In this document: positions 25,345 through 33,849 of the stretch, piece after piece
Layout of the letters: every line of letters begins with the position of its first letter
Numbering within the stretch: position 1 is the first letter of the stretch
Assembly (NCBI RefSeq): GCF_036226885.1
Contig: NZ_CP109027.1
Coordinates: forward strand, 2,976,001-3,040,000
Reading direction: 5' to 3'
Length of the DNA stretch: 64,000 nucleotides
Source of the DNA: Streptomyces sp. NBC_00663
GTDB lineage: Bacteria > Actinomycetota > Actinomycetes > Streptomycetales > Streptomycetaceae
Made by a program: the position numbers and the translations under genes
Notes under the pieces: generated by a model
Databases searched by the model: none
What the model was told of the DNA's origin: nothing
What the model saw: only the letters and a program-made list of their open reading frames with translations

Positions 25345-25680
25345 TTGAAGAAGGCCCACATATCTCTCGCGGTGCTGGCGTGCACGCTCCTGGCCACCTC
25401 GTGCGGGGGAAGTGGCGCACCCGTCGACACGTCCCGTCTGACGGACCGGGAGAAGGAATGGGTGGAGTTCTCCTATGCGCACGAGAAGAACGAGGACGTC
25501 AAACGGACATGGGAAGACCTGACCGCTGACGGTGTCAAGGCCTACCTCGACCGGCAGCGTTCCGTCGTGTGCGGCGACACGGCGTCACTGATGCAGAGCC
25601 TGAAGGAGGCGGGCTGGGAGGCGGGCGACATGCAGGAGTACAAGGAGAAGTCCGACACACTGATCTGCTCCCCCATCTAG
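25345..25680 (+). CDS. small lipoprotein, unknown function
   Basis: 111 aa from a TTG at 25345 with GGAAGAGG just upstream. The signal MKKAHISLAVLACTLLATSC ends in a lipobox (Cys20). The mature part is short, charged and mostly helical, with two cysteines (SVVCGD and LICSPI) that may form a disulfide. It is the third gene of the operon begun by the SGNH fusion, 23 bp after the previous stop. No family is recognised. It sits tail to tail with the convergent operon ending at 25756; the 75 bp between hold no obvious hairpin. Confidence 0.7.
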   Translation: MKKAHISLAVLACTLLATSCGGSGAPVDTSRLTDREKEWVEFSYAHEKNEDVKRTWEDLTADGVKAYLDRQRSVVCGDTASLMQSLKEAGWEAGDMQEYKEKSDTLICSPI

Positions 25681-25755
25681 GCGGACCGCCGCGAAGGCAG
25701 GTCCCCGCCGACCTCGGCAGGGACCTACGCTCGCTCGATGGGCCGGCCGCCTTCC

Positions 25756-26445
25756 CTACGCCACCGCACCTCCGAGGATCCTCAGCGAGTACCTGTCGTA
25801 CGCCCGGTGCAGAATCATCGTCACCGGCCCCGAGACGAACACGCCGCTGACGACGTACTCCTTCTTGTTTCCGGTCTCGGCAACCCTCTTCTTGTACAGG
25901 GAATCGGTCTCCCGCTTCGCCTGCTCAAGCCATGAGGACGCCTTTCCGTGGTCGACTCCCGACACGTCGATCCGGGTGCAGGCCGCCAGGAAGTCGACAC
26001 CGCCGGATTGGTCCGTGCCGGTTCTGCACAGGAGCGAGGACATGTCCTCGTGATCGGCGTATCCCGCCGAGAGCGTCATTGCGTTCCCGCGATGTCCGTG
26101 GACGTAGGTTCTCTTCTTTCCGTCGGGCATCTCCTCCTCGACGGGTTTGTCCAGCTTCAGCTTCCAGTCCTTCGAGAGTCCGGCGAGGAAATCCTTTCCG
26201 GAGTATCCGGCGGCCATCGTGTCCGCCTCGCCGAAGCTGGGCTGCTGGTCGCTCGTCACCGCGTGCTTGGGCAGCTCGGCGGCCCGCGGCGCGGTCCGCG
26301 ACGGGGACGGCTCGGCCCGGGGCGCCGCGGCCGTGGTGCGCTCGGACGCTGCCGGCTCGGGGGTGCTCCGGCTGCACGAGACGGCTCCCGCCGTGCCGAT
26401 GACGACGGTCATCAGCACGACGGGAACACGCAGGGCCGCGCGCAT
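25756..26445 (-). CDS. lipoprotein, unknown function
   Basis: 229 aa from the ATG at 26445 (a GTG is immediately upstream). The signal ends in a GAVSC lipobox (Cys24), followed by a Ser/Thr/Pro/Ala-rich linker to about residue 62. The globular domain (~150 residues) contains CRTGT and ACTRID cysteines and ends in RAYDRYSLRILGGAVA. I do not recognise a domain. The start codon overlaps the stop of the giant protein gene by one base (TGATG), so it is translationally coupled to it, mirroring the opposite operon in which a giant gene is also followed by small anchored proteins. Confidence 0.75.
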   Translation of the reverse strand: MRAALRVPVVLMTVVIGTAGAVSCSRSTPEPAASERTTAAAPRAEPSPSRTAPRAAELPKHAVTSDQQPSFGEADTMAAGYSGKDFLAGLSKDWKLKLDKPVEEEMPDGKKRTYVHGHRGNAMTLSAGYADHEDMSSLLCRTGTDQSGGVDFLAACTRIDVSGVDHGKASSWLEQAKRETDSLYKKRVAETGNKKEYVVSGVFVSGPVTMILHRAYDRYSLRILGGAVA

Positions 26446-29444
26446 CACACGCCACCGTCGACGAGGTTGCACGGGCCGGGATCGGCGGTGGTGAACGGAA
26501 CGAAGGCGATCGCGTCGAACACCACGTTGTCGTCCCCGGTGCCGGCGGAGTGGAGGTTGTCCGCCTCGATCCGGCCGCCCTTCCAGAAGCTGAACGTGCC
26601 CATCTCGAACCAGGTCTCCTGGCCGTTGCTTCGGGTCCCCTGGTTGACGTTGCAGTAGTCCGGCTTGGCACCGGCCGTGTTGTCGCCCGGGATGAAGTTG
26701 TAGCGGACGACCGCTTCGGCGCCGTGGCTGGGCAGATGGACGAAGACCTTGTAGCGCTGCCCGAAGTCGTCTCCGGCGGGGAGCTTGTTCGGGTTGACCT
26801 GCCACCGGCCGGTCACCTTGTGGAAGTAGTCGGTGTCCGGGTAGTTGTGCGTGAAGTAGACGTGGTGGTCGTACCCGGCGCCGAGCTGGTGCAGGTCGAT
26901 GGGGGCGATGTAGGGGGTCGCGCGGTAGGAGCCGTTGTCCCGCTGCGTCGTGATGTTGTCACCGACCTGGAGGGTGAACTTGCCGTCCCAGGCTCCCTCG
27001 AAGTCCCCGCAGCCGTAGGTGTCCTCGTGCTCACCGAGGTCATCGACGATGATCGCGTTGGTGTAGACGCTCGGGTGGTCGATGCACGGCCCGTGACCGT
27101 ACTTGCTCTGGAGTTCGGGCTCGCCCGAGCCGAGGGAGTAACGGAGGGTCTCGGTAGTGGAGTTGGCGGTGCTCTGCGAACCCATCCAGTCCACGCTGCT
27201 GTCCCAGTAGCACGCCGCGTCCCAGCTCGGGCAGGGATCGGCCGCGTCCGGGTTGCACGCGTTGACGGACGGGGAGCAGAACGCGTCGAGCGGGGCGACC
27301 GTGATGACGTCGAACGGCATGTCCGGTTTGACGTACGACGCCACGCCGTCCCAGGTCATCTGCGGGACTTCCGCCCAGCCCAGGATCTTCTCCTGGTAGC
27401 TCCAGTCGCCGGGGTGGGAGGCGTCGTCATAGCTGTAGCGCAGGAAGGGGTCGCGGTCGGCCGGGTACTCGGGCTTGATCGGGTTGTTGAAGTAGCCCAG
27501 ACCGACGGAACCTGAGGTGTAGACGCCGGAGTTGTAGCCCCACAGCGCCATGTACCAGTTCTCGATGTAGGCGGGGTCGCCGGTGTTGGCGTTCATGCCC
27601 AGGGCCTTGAGCTGGTTCCACTTCTCGCCCAGGATCTCCAGGCCGGCGGCGATGTTGGCCGCGTAGTCGGTCGTGATGGCACCGGAGTGCAGGGCGTCGT
27701 ACTGCTCGGTGTCCTTCTCGGACATACGGGTCGTCACCTGGGCGATGCCGTAGCCGCAGTCGGCTGAGGCCCGGTCGGGGTAGTAGTGGATGCCGTTTCC
27801 GTTGCCGAACCAGTCGGACTTGGTGACATTGCCCGAGTCACCGTTCACGGAGTGCCAGGACGCCTGCTTGAAGTTGGACTCCTGGGCGAGGACACCCAGC
27901 ATGATCTGTGCGGGAATCTCACCTCCACCGGTCAGTTTCGGCTTCGGGAACAGGCCCTGCGGGGTGTAGGCGCCCAGACCGGTGTCGTGCCAGTCCGCGG
28001 GGCGGGACATCGTCAGCTCTCCGTGCACGGCCTGGTCGACCGCCCACTCGACCATGTTCGCGCTGGCCTGGAGCGCCTGGCGCTTGGGGTCGTTGCGCTT
28101 GACGATGCAGGGGGTCTCCATGTCCGCGATTCTGCCGTGGACCTCCGCTCCGGATCCGGACAGGCACTGCGATTCCGGGCCGCCCTCACCGCAGGTGAGA
28201 GGGTCGGTGTCATCGGGGCCGTCCATGACGAACGCGGCCGGGTCCATCGACGACGAGGAATCCGGCTTCGGCCGTTTCCGGTCGGCGTCCACGAGTGTCG
28301 TCGCCTTGGCGCCGGTCCTGAGCGCGGTCGCCTTGACGGACAGTGATCCGGCGCCCTTGGCCGAGGGCGAGCCGATCGTGGTGGTGATGCCCTTCATCTG
28401 CTCGGAGAACACCGAGTTGGTCACCAGGTGCCCCTGCCGGGAGATCCCGGCCACACGGCCGCTCACCGCGTGCTTGGCGAGCCCCGGTGCCTCGCTGGTG
28501 TCGATGCCCGCCACATCGCCGACGACGGCGTCGCCGTCGGCCACCGGGAGGAGTTTCACCTTCCCCTTGGGGGCGCGGCCGAGTTCGGTGAAGTCCTTTC
28601 CGTCGAAGCGGGAGATGACGCTGCTCTCGCCGTCGACGGTGCCGATGTCCACGGTGCCGTTCTTCGAGGCGGTCAGGGCGAACATCGGGCCCGGCACCGC
28701 GGCGAGTTTGCGGGCGGACAGCTTCTTGCCGTCGCCCTTCAGGTCGACGAGGTCGCTCCCGAGCACGCCGACGGTGCCCTTCTGTGTGGGCGTGACGTGC
28801 GTCAGATGGCCCTTGATCGTGCGGCGGGAGGACACGGATCCGGTGGCCGCGTCGACCGTTGTCACGGTCGTCGAGCCGATGGTCCGGTCGGTGGCCGAAC
28901 TGGAGGTGAAGGCCACCTGGTCGCCGGCTCCGCAGCCGGGTGCGTAGTAGGCCAGTTGCACCCGGTCGGGAATCTCGGTGACCTTGCCGTCGGAGAGCCG
29001 GATCACCGCGGCGAACGCGCCGCTCTCGTACGCACCGGGCTCGTTGGACCAGGCCGACGGCGCGTAGACCGCCGCCGCGTAGTTCCCCGATGCCGTGGTG
29101 CAGACGTAGCCGGTCCACGGTCCGACCTCGGACAGTTCCTTGCGGTCGAGCCGGGCGATCTCGTAGAAGGAGAACCCGTCGCTCTCCCGCGCCGCGAGGA
29201 TGTGCAGTCCCTCGGCGTCACCGGTCGCCTGCACGATCTCGTCCGAGGACGAGGCGTAGCCCGAACCCAATTCCTTGCCGGGTGCGGAGAACAGGCGAGG
29301 CGTCGTGCCGTCCGCGGCGGTGGGGGCCGTCCGCACGGCGGGGTCCGAGGAGGCCAGGGGGACCAGGGTGGCCGATGCCGCCACCACGCTCAGGGCCAGC
29401 AGGGGGTTCGCGGAGAAGTATCTCCTGAGACGTCTGTTGCGCAT
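26445..29444 (-). CDS. giant secreted multidomain protein: propeller-like + lysozyme-like + golvesin-like
   Basis: 999 aa from the ATG at 29444 with AGGGGAG three bases upstream. An Arg-rich signal peptide is followed by a strand-rich N-terminal half (residues ~60-390) whose segments match the 20817-24836 protein (for example YAAAVYAPSAWSNEP versus VAVVYAPRTFTNKP). The lysozyme-like part has LLGVLAQESN-type LGVLAQESN (Glu522), CGYGIAQVT, NIAAGLEILGEKWNQL and NWYMALWGYNSG. A cysteine-rich stretch and a golvesin-like module (YKVFVHLPSHGAEAVVRY to FVPFTTADPG) end the protein; there is no SGNH domain. It probably binds or cleaves cell-wall glycan outside the cell. It is the middle gene of a three-gene operon: 8 bp after the DUF2690 gene and overlapping a lipoprotein gene. 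Confidence 0.8.
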   Translation of the reverse strand: MRNRRLRRYFSANPLLALSVVAASATLVPLASSDPAVRTAPTAADGTTPRLFSAPGKELGSGYASSSDEIVQATGDAEGLHILAARESDGFSFYEIARLDRKELSEVGPWTGYVCTTASGNYAAAVYAPSAWSNEPGAYESGAFAAVIRLSDGKVTEIPDRVQLAYYAPGCGAGDQVAFTSSSATDRTIGSTTVTTVDAATGSVSSRRTIKGHLTHVTPTQKGTVGVLGSDLVDLKGDGKKLSARKLAAVPGPMFALTASKNGTVDIGTVDGESSVISRFDGKDFTELGRAPKGKVKLLPVADGDAVVGDVAGIDTSEAPGLAKHAVSGRVAGISRQGHLVTNSVFSEQMKGITTTIGSPSAKGAGSLSVKATALRTGAKATTLVDADRKRPKPDSSSSMDPAAFVMDGPDDTDPLTCGEGGPESQCLSGSGAEVHGRIADMETPCIVKRNDPKRQALQASANMVEWAVDQAVHGELTMSRPADWHDTGLGAYTPQGLFPKPKLTGGGEIPAQIMLGVLAQESNFKQASWHSVNGDSGNVTKSDWFGNGNGIHYYPDRASADCGYGIAQVTTRMSEKDTEQYDALHSGAITTDYAANIAAGLEILGEKWNQLKALGMNANTGDPAYIENWYMALWGYNSGVYTSGSVGLGYFNNPIKPEYPADRDPFLRYSYDDASHPGDWSYQEKILGWAEVPQMTWDGVASYVKPDMPFDVITVAPLDAFCSPSVNACNPDAADPCPSWDAACYWDSSVDWMGSQSTANSTTETLRYSLGSGEPELQSKYGHGPCIDHPSVYTNAIIVDDLGEHEDTYGCGDFEGAWDGKFTLQVGDNITTQRDNGSYRATPYIAPIDLHQLGAGYDHHVYFTHNYPDTDYFHKVTGRWQVNPNKLPAGDDFGQRYKVFVHLPSHGAEAVVRYNFIPGDNTAGAKPDYCNVNQGTRSNGQETWFEMGTFSFWKGGRIEADNLHSAGTGDDNVVFDAIAFVPFTTADPGPCNLVDGGV

Positions 29445-29452
29445 CTTCTCCC

Positions 29453-29983
29453 CTACATCCAGTCCGTGCATGAGCCGTGCAGGAGCGGAAGGCTGGCGTC
29501 GTTGTTGTTCTTGATGTACCGCAGCGGCGCGGGGTCGAACTGGGCATCGACGTCGTTCCAGCACGCCTTCGCCGTCGTGGCCTTCCAGTTCTGCATCTTG
29601 GTGTAGGCACCCGCCACACCGTCGCCGAGAAGGCCGGTCGTGTCGTACTCCTGGATGCCGCCGTCGGGAGCGCGGGTCGTCCACAGCGTCCCGTAGACGT
29701 AGTCGGGAGACGTGTCGAGATCGCGTGAGATCTTCGCCCACACCCCCTGGCAGAGCGGCGACCACATCAGCCGCACGGCGACCGACTCGTCCGCCTCGGT
29801 CACCTGCTGAAGCAGCTCGGCGTCGTCGTCACACCCCATCGCGATGGGGTCCTTGCCCGCACAGGTGGCCCGGAAGCAGTCGACCGCCGCCGCCGGCGTG
29901 GCCTGAATCCCCTGGAAAGCTCCGGCCAGCAGCGACAGAGCTGCCGCTGCCGGCCCCCATCTGCGTATGCCGTGCACACACAT
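29453..29983 (-). CDS. secreted DUF2690 protein
   Basis: 176 aa from the ATG at 29983; a GTG two codons inside (29977) has better spacing to GAGGTG. A signal peptide ends near AAAVD (about residue 34). The mature protein starts CFRATCAGKDPIAMGCDDDA, the cysteine-rich opening of DUF2690 proteins, then VRLMWSPLCQGVWAKI and ends with a C-terminal cysteine pair. DUF2690 proteins are secreted actinobacterial proteins of unknown role, often encoded near peptidoglycan-binding or regulatory genes. It heads the operon that continues with the giant lysozyme-like protein 8 bp later. Confidence 0.75.
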   Translation of the reverse strand: MCVHGIRRWGPAAAALSLLAGAFQGIQATPAAAVDCFRATCAGKDPIAMGCDDDAELLQQVTEADESVAVRLMWSPLCQGVWAKISRDLDTSPDYVYGTLWTTRAPDGGIQEYDTTGLLGDGVAGAYTKMQNWKATTAKACWNDVDAQFDPAPLRYIKNNNDASLPLLHGSCTDWM

Positions 29984-30194
29984 CACCTCAGACCCTTCGT
30001 CAATTGACCAATACATGACATGTTCGACCGTGGCCTCCACCGACCGACCAACAAGATCCCACAGGAACACCCACACTGGTGGTGGGTTCATCAAGTCGTC
30101 CACAAGTCGTGGTCCGGACCCGTGCATTGCCCGCGCAACCGTGCGGTTGACGTATCGGCAGCGACGAAACGGCAGTACGACGCCAGGGGGACGA

Positions 30195-32003
30195 GTGATC
30201 GACGCGTACGAGGATCCCGGCACACCCGACCGCCGGGGCGGCTGGCACTTCCTGTGGTGGCTCGTGCGCTGCCAGCCGGGCCGCTCCGCCCTCGGGGCGC
30301 TGATCGCCAGCACCTGGATGGTGCTGCTGGCGGCGACGCCGTACCTGATGGCGAAGGCGATCGACGAGGGCCTGGAGCCGGGCGACCTCGGCCTGCTCAC
30401 CGCCTGGTCGGCCGCGCTGTTCCTGGTCGGCGCCTTCAACGCGTGGCTGAGCATCATGCGGCACCGCACGATGACCCGGGTCCGGATGGACGCCAACTTC
30501 CGTACGGTGAAGGTGGTCGTGGGCCACGCGGTCCGGCTGGGCGCCGCGCTCTCCCGCCGGGCGGGCGCCGGGGAGGTCGTCACCATCGGGGTGGGCGACG
30601 TACAGACGATCGCCTCCGCGCTGACCGTGGTCGGCCCAGGCGTCGGGGCGGTGATCGCCTATCTCGCGGTCGCCGGACTCCTCGTCTCGGTCTCACCGCT
30701 GATCGCCGTGGTCGTCCTGCTCGGCATGCCGCTGATCGTCGGCGTGGTCGGCCCGCTCCTCACCCGCCTCCAGGGCACCGAGACCGAGTACCGCGAACGC
30801 CAGGGCATCCTCACCGCCCGCATCGCCGACCTCGCGGGCGGCCTGCGCGTCCTCAACGGCCTCGGCGGCAAGGGCCTGTTCGCCGACGCCTTCCGGCGCG
30901 ACTCCGGGCGGCTGCGCGAACAGGGCTACCGGGTCGGCGCGGTGACCAGCTGGGTCCAGGCCCTCGGCGTCGGCCTTCCGACGCTCTTCCTCGCGGTGGT
31001 GACCTGGCTGGCGGCCCGCCTGGCCGCCCAGGGGCACATCAGCATCGGCGAGTTGGTGTCCGTGTACGGCTATGTCGCCGTCCTGGTGGGCCCGGTGGCG
31101 TTCTGGGTCGAGTGCGGTTACATGCTGAGCCGGGGTGTGGTGGCGGCACGCAGGGTCGTACGTTTCCTGAACCTGGAGCCGATGGAGGACAGGGGCACGC
31201 GAGACGCCCCGGCAGAACCCTCACCCCTGCACGACCCGGAGTCGGGGGTACGGATCCTGCCGGGCCGGTTGACGGCCTTGGCGGGGGCCGTTCCTGCGGA
31301 CGCAGCGGCGGTCATGGACCGCTTGGGCCGATATGTGGCGTCGAGGGCGACGTGGGGCGAAGTACCGCTGGACGAAATCGTCTTGGCACAGATCAGACAG
31401 CGCATCCTGGTGGCGGACCACGAGGCGGACGTGTTCGCAGGCACCCTGCACGAGGTGATCGGCGGTGCGTACAGGGCTTTCAGGGGCGCGGGGCTGTATC
31501 GATCTGCGGCTCCGCCGCGGGGCGCGACAAACCACGACGGCGCCGCACCCGCCACCCCACCCCACGAGGCACCCCCTGAGGCGCACACAACCCAAGCCCT
31601 CCACACAGCCGCGGCGGAAGACATCGTCCAGTCCCTCCCCGACGCCCTCGACTCCCCCATAGACGCGAACGCCCGCAACCTCTCCGGCGGCCAACGCCAA
31701 CGCATCCGCCTCGCAAGAGCCCTCGCCGCCGACCCAGAGGTACTCCTCGCCATAGAACCCACCTCGGCCCTGGACGCCCACACAGAGGCCCGAGTAGCCA
31801 CCCGCCTCAAAGCAGCCCGCACCGGCCGCACCACCGTCGTCACCACCACGTCCCCCCTCGTCCTGGCCCACGCGGACACCGTCATCCACCTGGTGGACGG
31901 CAAGGTCGCGGCCACCGGCACCCACCGCGACCTCCTGGACACCGACCCGGCGTACAGGGCCCTCGTCGCGAGGGACACCGACACAGAGGAGGCCGTACGG
32001 TGA
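30195..32003 (+). CDS. ABC exporter half with lost Walker A (heterodimer subunit A)
   Basis: 602 aa from a GTG at 30195 with AGGGGG upstream. Six membrane helices (about residues 30-300) are followed by a badly worn nucleotide-binding domain. Where Walker A should be, the sequence reads GAVPADAAAVMDRL with no Gly-Lys-Ser/Thr. Walker B is VLLAIEPTSALD, lacking the Asp before Glu. The signature LSGGQRQRI is intact. Residues ~428-465 (Gly/Ala/Pro/His-rich) are encoded by a stretch that looks like a Streptomyces intergenic repeat in frame. The last 150 codons also use A-ending codons more than neighbouring genes. The subunit can still complete its partner's active site through LSGGQ. The partner gene overlaps by 4 bp. 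Confidence 0.88.
   Translation: MIDAYEDPGTPDRRGGWHFLWWLVRCQPGRSALGALIASTWMVLLAATPYLMAKAIDEGLEPGDLGLLTAWSAALFLVGAFNAWLSIMRHRTMTRVRMDANFRTVKVVVGHAVRLGAALSRRAGAGEVVTIGVGDVQTIASALTVVGPGVGAVIAYLAVAGLLVSVSPLIAVVVLLGMPLIVGVVGPLLTRLQGTETEYRERQGILTARIADLAGGLRVLNGLGGKGLFADAFRRDSGRLREQGYRVGAVTSWVQALGVGLPTLFLAVVTWLAARLAAQGHISIGELVSVYGYVAVLVGPVAFWVECGYMLSRGVVAARRVVRFLNLEPMEDRGTRDAPAEPSPLHDPESGVRILPGRLTALAGAVPADAAAVMDRLGRYVASRATWGEVPLDEIVLAQIRQRILVADHEADVFAGTLHEVIGGAYRAFRGAGLYRSAAPPRGATNHDGAAPATPPHEAPPEAHTTQALHTAAAEDIVQSLPDALDSPIDANARNLSGGQRQRIRLARALAADPEVLLAIEPTSALDAHTEARVATRLKAARTGRTTVVTTTSPLVLAHADTVIHLVDGKVAATGTHRDLLDTDPAYRALVARDTDTEEAVR
31476..31560 (+). repeat. Streptomyces intergenic-type repeat lying inside a coding region
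   Basis: The stretch beginning TTTCAGGGGCGCGGGGCTG, then TATCGATCTGCGGCTCCGCC and continuing GCGCGACAAACCACGACGG strongly resembles a short repeat that I recall as scattered between Streptomyces genes. It contains a CGGC-tcc-GCCG mini-hairpin. Here it is translated in frame within the ABC gene, between the helical subdomain and the signature motif. Identification is from memory. Confidence 0.6.
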
Positions 32004-33760
32004 CGAATTCCGGCCACCTCCCCGTAGCCGACCCCGCCGACGTCCGCCGCGCGGCGCGCCGCCTCATCCGCGCCGACCGACGCGCCTTCGCCGCCACGCT
32101 CGCCCTCAACGCGGCCACGGCCGTCGCAGGACTGGGCGGCCCCTGGCTGCTGGGCCGCATCATCGACGAGGTGCGGGCGAAGGCCGGCGTCGGCGCGGTG
32201 GACCGCCTCGCCCTCGCCCTCCTCCTCTGCGCCGTGGCGGAGCTGCTGCTCGCCCGCTGGGCCCGCTTCGTCGGCCACCGCTTCGGCGAACGCACCCTCG
32301 CCCGGGTACGCGAGGAGTTCGTGGACCGCACGCTCGCCCTGCCCGCGTCGACGGTCGAGAGGGCGGGCACCGGTGACCTCACGGCACGTGGCACCGCCGA
32401 CGTCTCCACCGTCGGCACCACCCTGCGCGACGCCGGTCCCGACCTCCTCATCAACGCGGTCCGTTTCCTGATCGCGCTCGTCGCGGTGTTCGTGCTCGCC
32501 CCGCTGCTCGGCGTGGTCGGCCTGTTCTGCCTGGCGCCGATCTGGCTCGCCCTGCGCTGGTATCTGCGCCGGGCCCGGGACGGCTATCTGGCCGAGGGCG
32601 CGGCCACGTCGGACGTCGCCGAGATCGTCGCGTCGACCGCGTCGGGGGCGCGCACGGTGGAGGCGCTGCGGCTGGAGGGGGAGCGGATCGCGGCGAGCCG
32701 GGACGCGCTCGCGACCGCGCGCCGCACCCGCCTCCACACCCTCTACCTGCGCAGCGTGTTCTTCCCGTCGGTCGAGGTGTCGTACGTCCTGCCGATCGCC
32801 GGGGTCCTGATCGTCGGCGGTGTGCTGCACACGCGCGGGGCGATGAGCCTGGGGGCCGTGGTCGCGGCGGCCCTGTATCTTCAGCAGCTCACCGGCCCCC
32901 TGGACCAGATCCTGGTCCGGGTCGAGCAACTCCAGAGCAGCGGCGCCTCGTTCGCCCGGGTGGAGGGTCTCGCCCGAGCCCCGCACGCCGTCCACGGCGA
33001 CTCCCCGGCCCCCGCCGACGACCGTATCGACGTGACCGGGGTGCGCTACTCCTACGGCCGGGGCGGCGAGGTGCTGCACGGGGTGGACCTGACCGTGCGG
33101 CCCGGGGAGCGGCTGGCGATCGTCGGTCCGTCCGGTGCGGGGAAGACCACGCTCAGCCGGCTGCTGGCGGGCGTCGACGCGCCCACCGAGGGCACGGTGA
33201 CCGTCGGCGGCGTCCCGGTCGGCGCGCTCGGTCCCGAACAGCTGCGCCGCCAGGTCGTGCTGGTCACCCAGGAGCACCATGTGTTCCTGGGCACGGTCCG
33301 GGACAACCTCCGTATCGCCGAACCCGACGCCGGGGACGAGGAGTTGTGGGCTGCGCTGGCCACCGTCGGCGCGGATGCCTGGGTGCGTGAGCTGCCCGAC
33401 GGCCTCGACACCCCGCTCGGGGAGGGCGGTTGCCGCACGGACGGCTCGCAGGCCCAGCAACTCGCGCTGGCCCGCGTGGTGCTGGCCGACCCGCACACGC
33501 TGATCCTCGACGAGGCGACGGCGTTGCTGGACCCGACGACGGCTCGGCACACCGAGCGCGCGCTGGCCGCCGTACTGGAGGGCCGTACCGTCATCGCGAT
33601 CGCGCACCGGCTGCACACCGCGCACGACGCGGACCGGGTGGCGGTGATGGCGGACGGCCTGCTCACCGAGCTCGGCACGCACGAGGAGCTGGTGGCGGCG
33701 GACGGGGCGTACGCGGCGCTGTGGCACTCGTGGCACGGGGACCGGTCGACACCGCTCTGA
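32000..33760 (+). CDS. ABC exporter half, active ATPase with degenerate signature (heterodimer subunit B)
   Basis: 586 aa, start overlapping the upstream stop by 4 bp. Six membrane helices (about residues 30-300) precede a nucleotide-binding domain with canonical Walker A GPSGAGKTT, Q-loop LVTQEHHVF, Walker B LILDEATALLD and switch His in AIAHRLH. The signature, normally LSGGQ, reads RTDGSQAQQL. With the upstream subunit this leaves one site intact (this Walker pair plus the partner's LSGGQ) and the other doubly dead, so the two genes have decayed in a matched way. The substrate is unknown. Confidence 0.93.
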   Translation: MTNSGHLPVADPADVRRAARRLIRADRRAFAATLALNAATAVAGLGGPWLLGRIIDEVRAKAGVGAVDRLALALLLCAVAELLLARWARFVGHRFGERTLARVREEFVDRTLALPASTVERAGTGDLTARGTADVSTVGTTLRDAGPDLLINAVRFLIALVAVFVLAPLLGVVGLFCLAPIWLALRWYLRRARDGYLAEGAATSDVAEIVASTASGARTVEALRLEGERIAASRDALATARRTRLHTLYLRSVFFPSVEVSYVLPIAGVLIVGGVLHTRGAMSLGAVVAAALYLQQLTGPLDQILVRVEQLQSSGASFARVEGLARAPHAVHGDSPAPADDRIDVTGVRYSYGRGGEVLHGVDLTVRPGERLAIVGPSGAGKTTLSRLLAGVDAPTEGTVTVGGVPVGALGPEQLRRQVVLVTQEHHVFLGTVRDNLRIAEPDAGDEELWAALATVGADAWVRELPDGLDTPLGEGGCRTDGSQAQQLALARVVLADPHTLILDEATALLDPTTARHTERALAAVLEGRTVIAIAHRLHTAHDADRVAVMADGLLTELGTHEELVAADGAYAALWHSWHGDRSTPL

Positions 33761-33766
33761 CCTGGG

Positions 33767-33789
33767 AGTGACATTCAACTTCTGTCACT
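33767..33789. promoter_or_regulatory. inverted repeat AGTGACA-N9-TGTCACT
   Basis: Perfect 7-bp arms with a 9-nt spacer lie in the 89-bp gap between the ABC exporter and the LYLRPF gene, 60 bp before its start. It could be an operator or a weak terminator; there is no U tract. Confidence 0.4.
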
Positions 33790-33849
33790 TCACGGCACTT
33801 TGAAACTTGTGGCGGCGATTCAGAGTGCCCGGCCTCTAACCTCCCGGCC

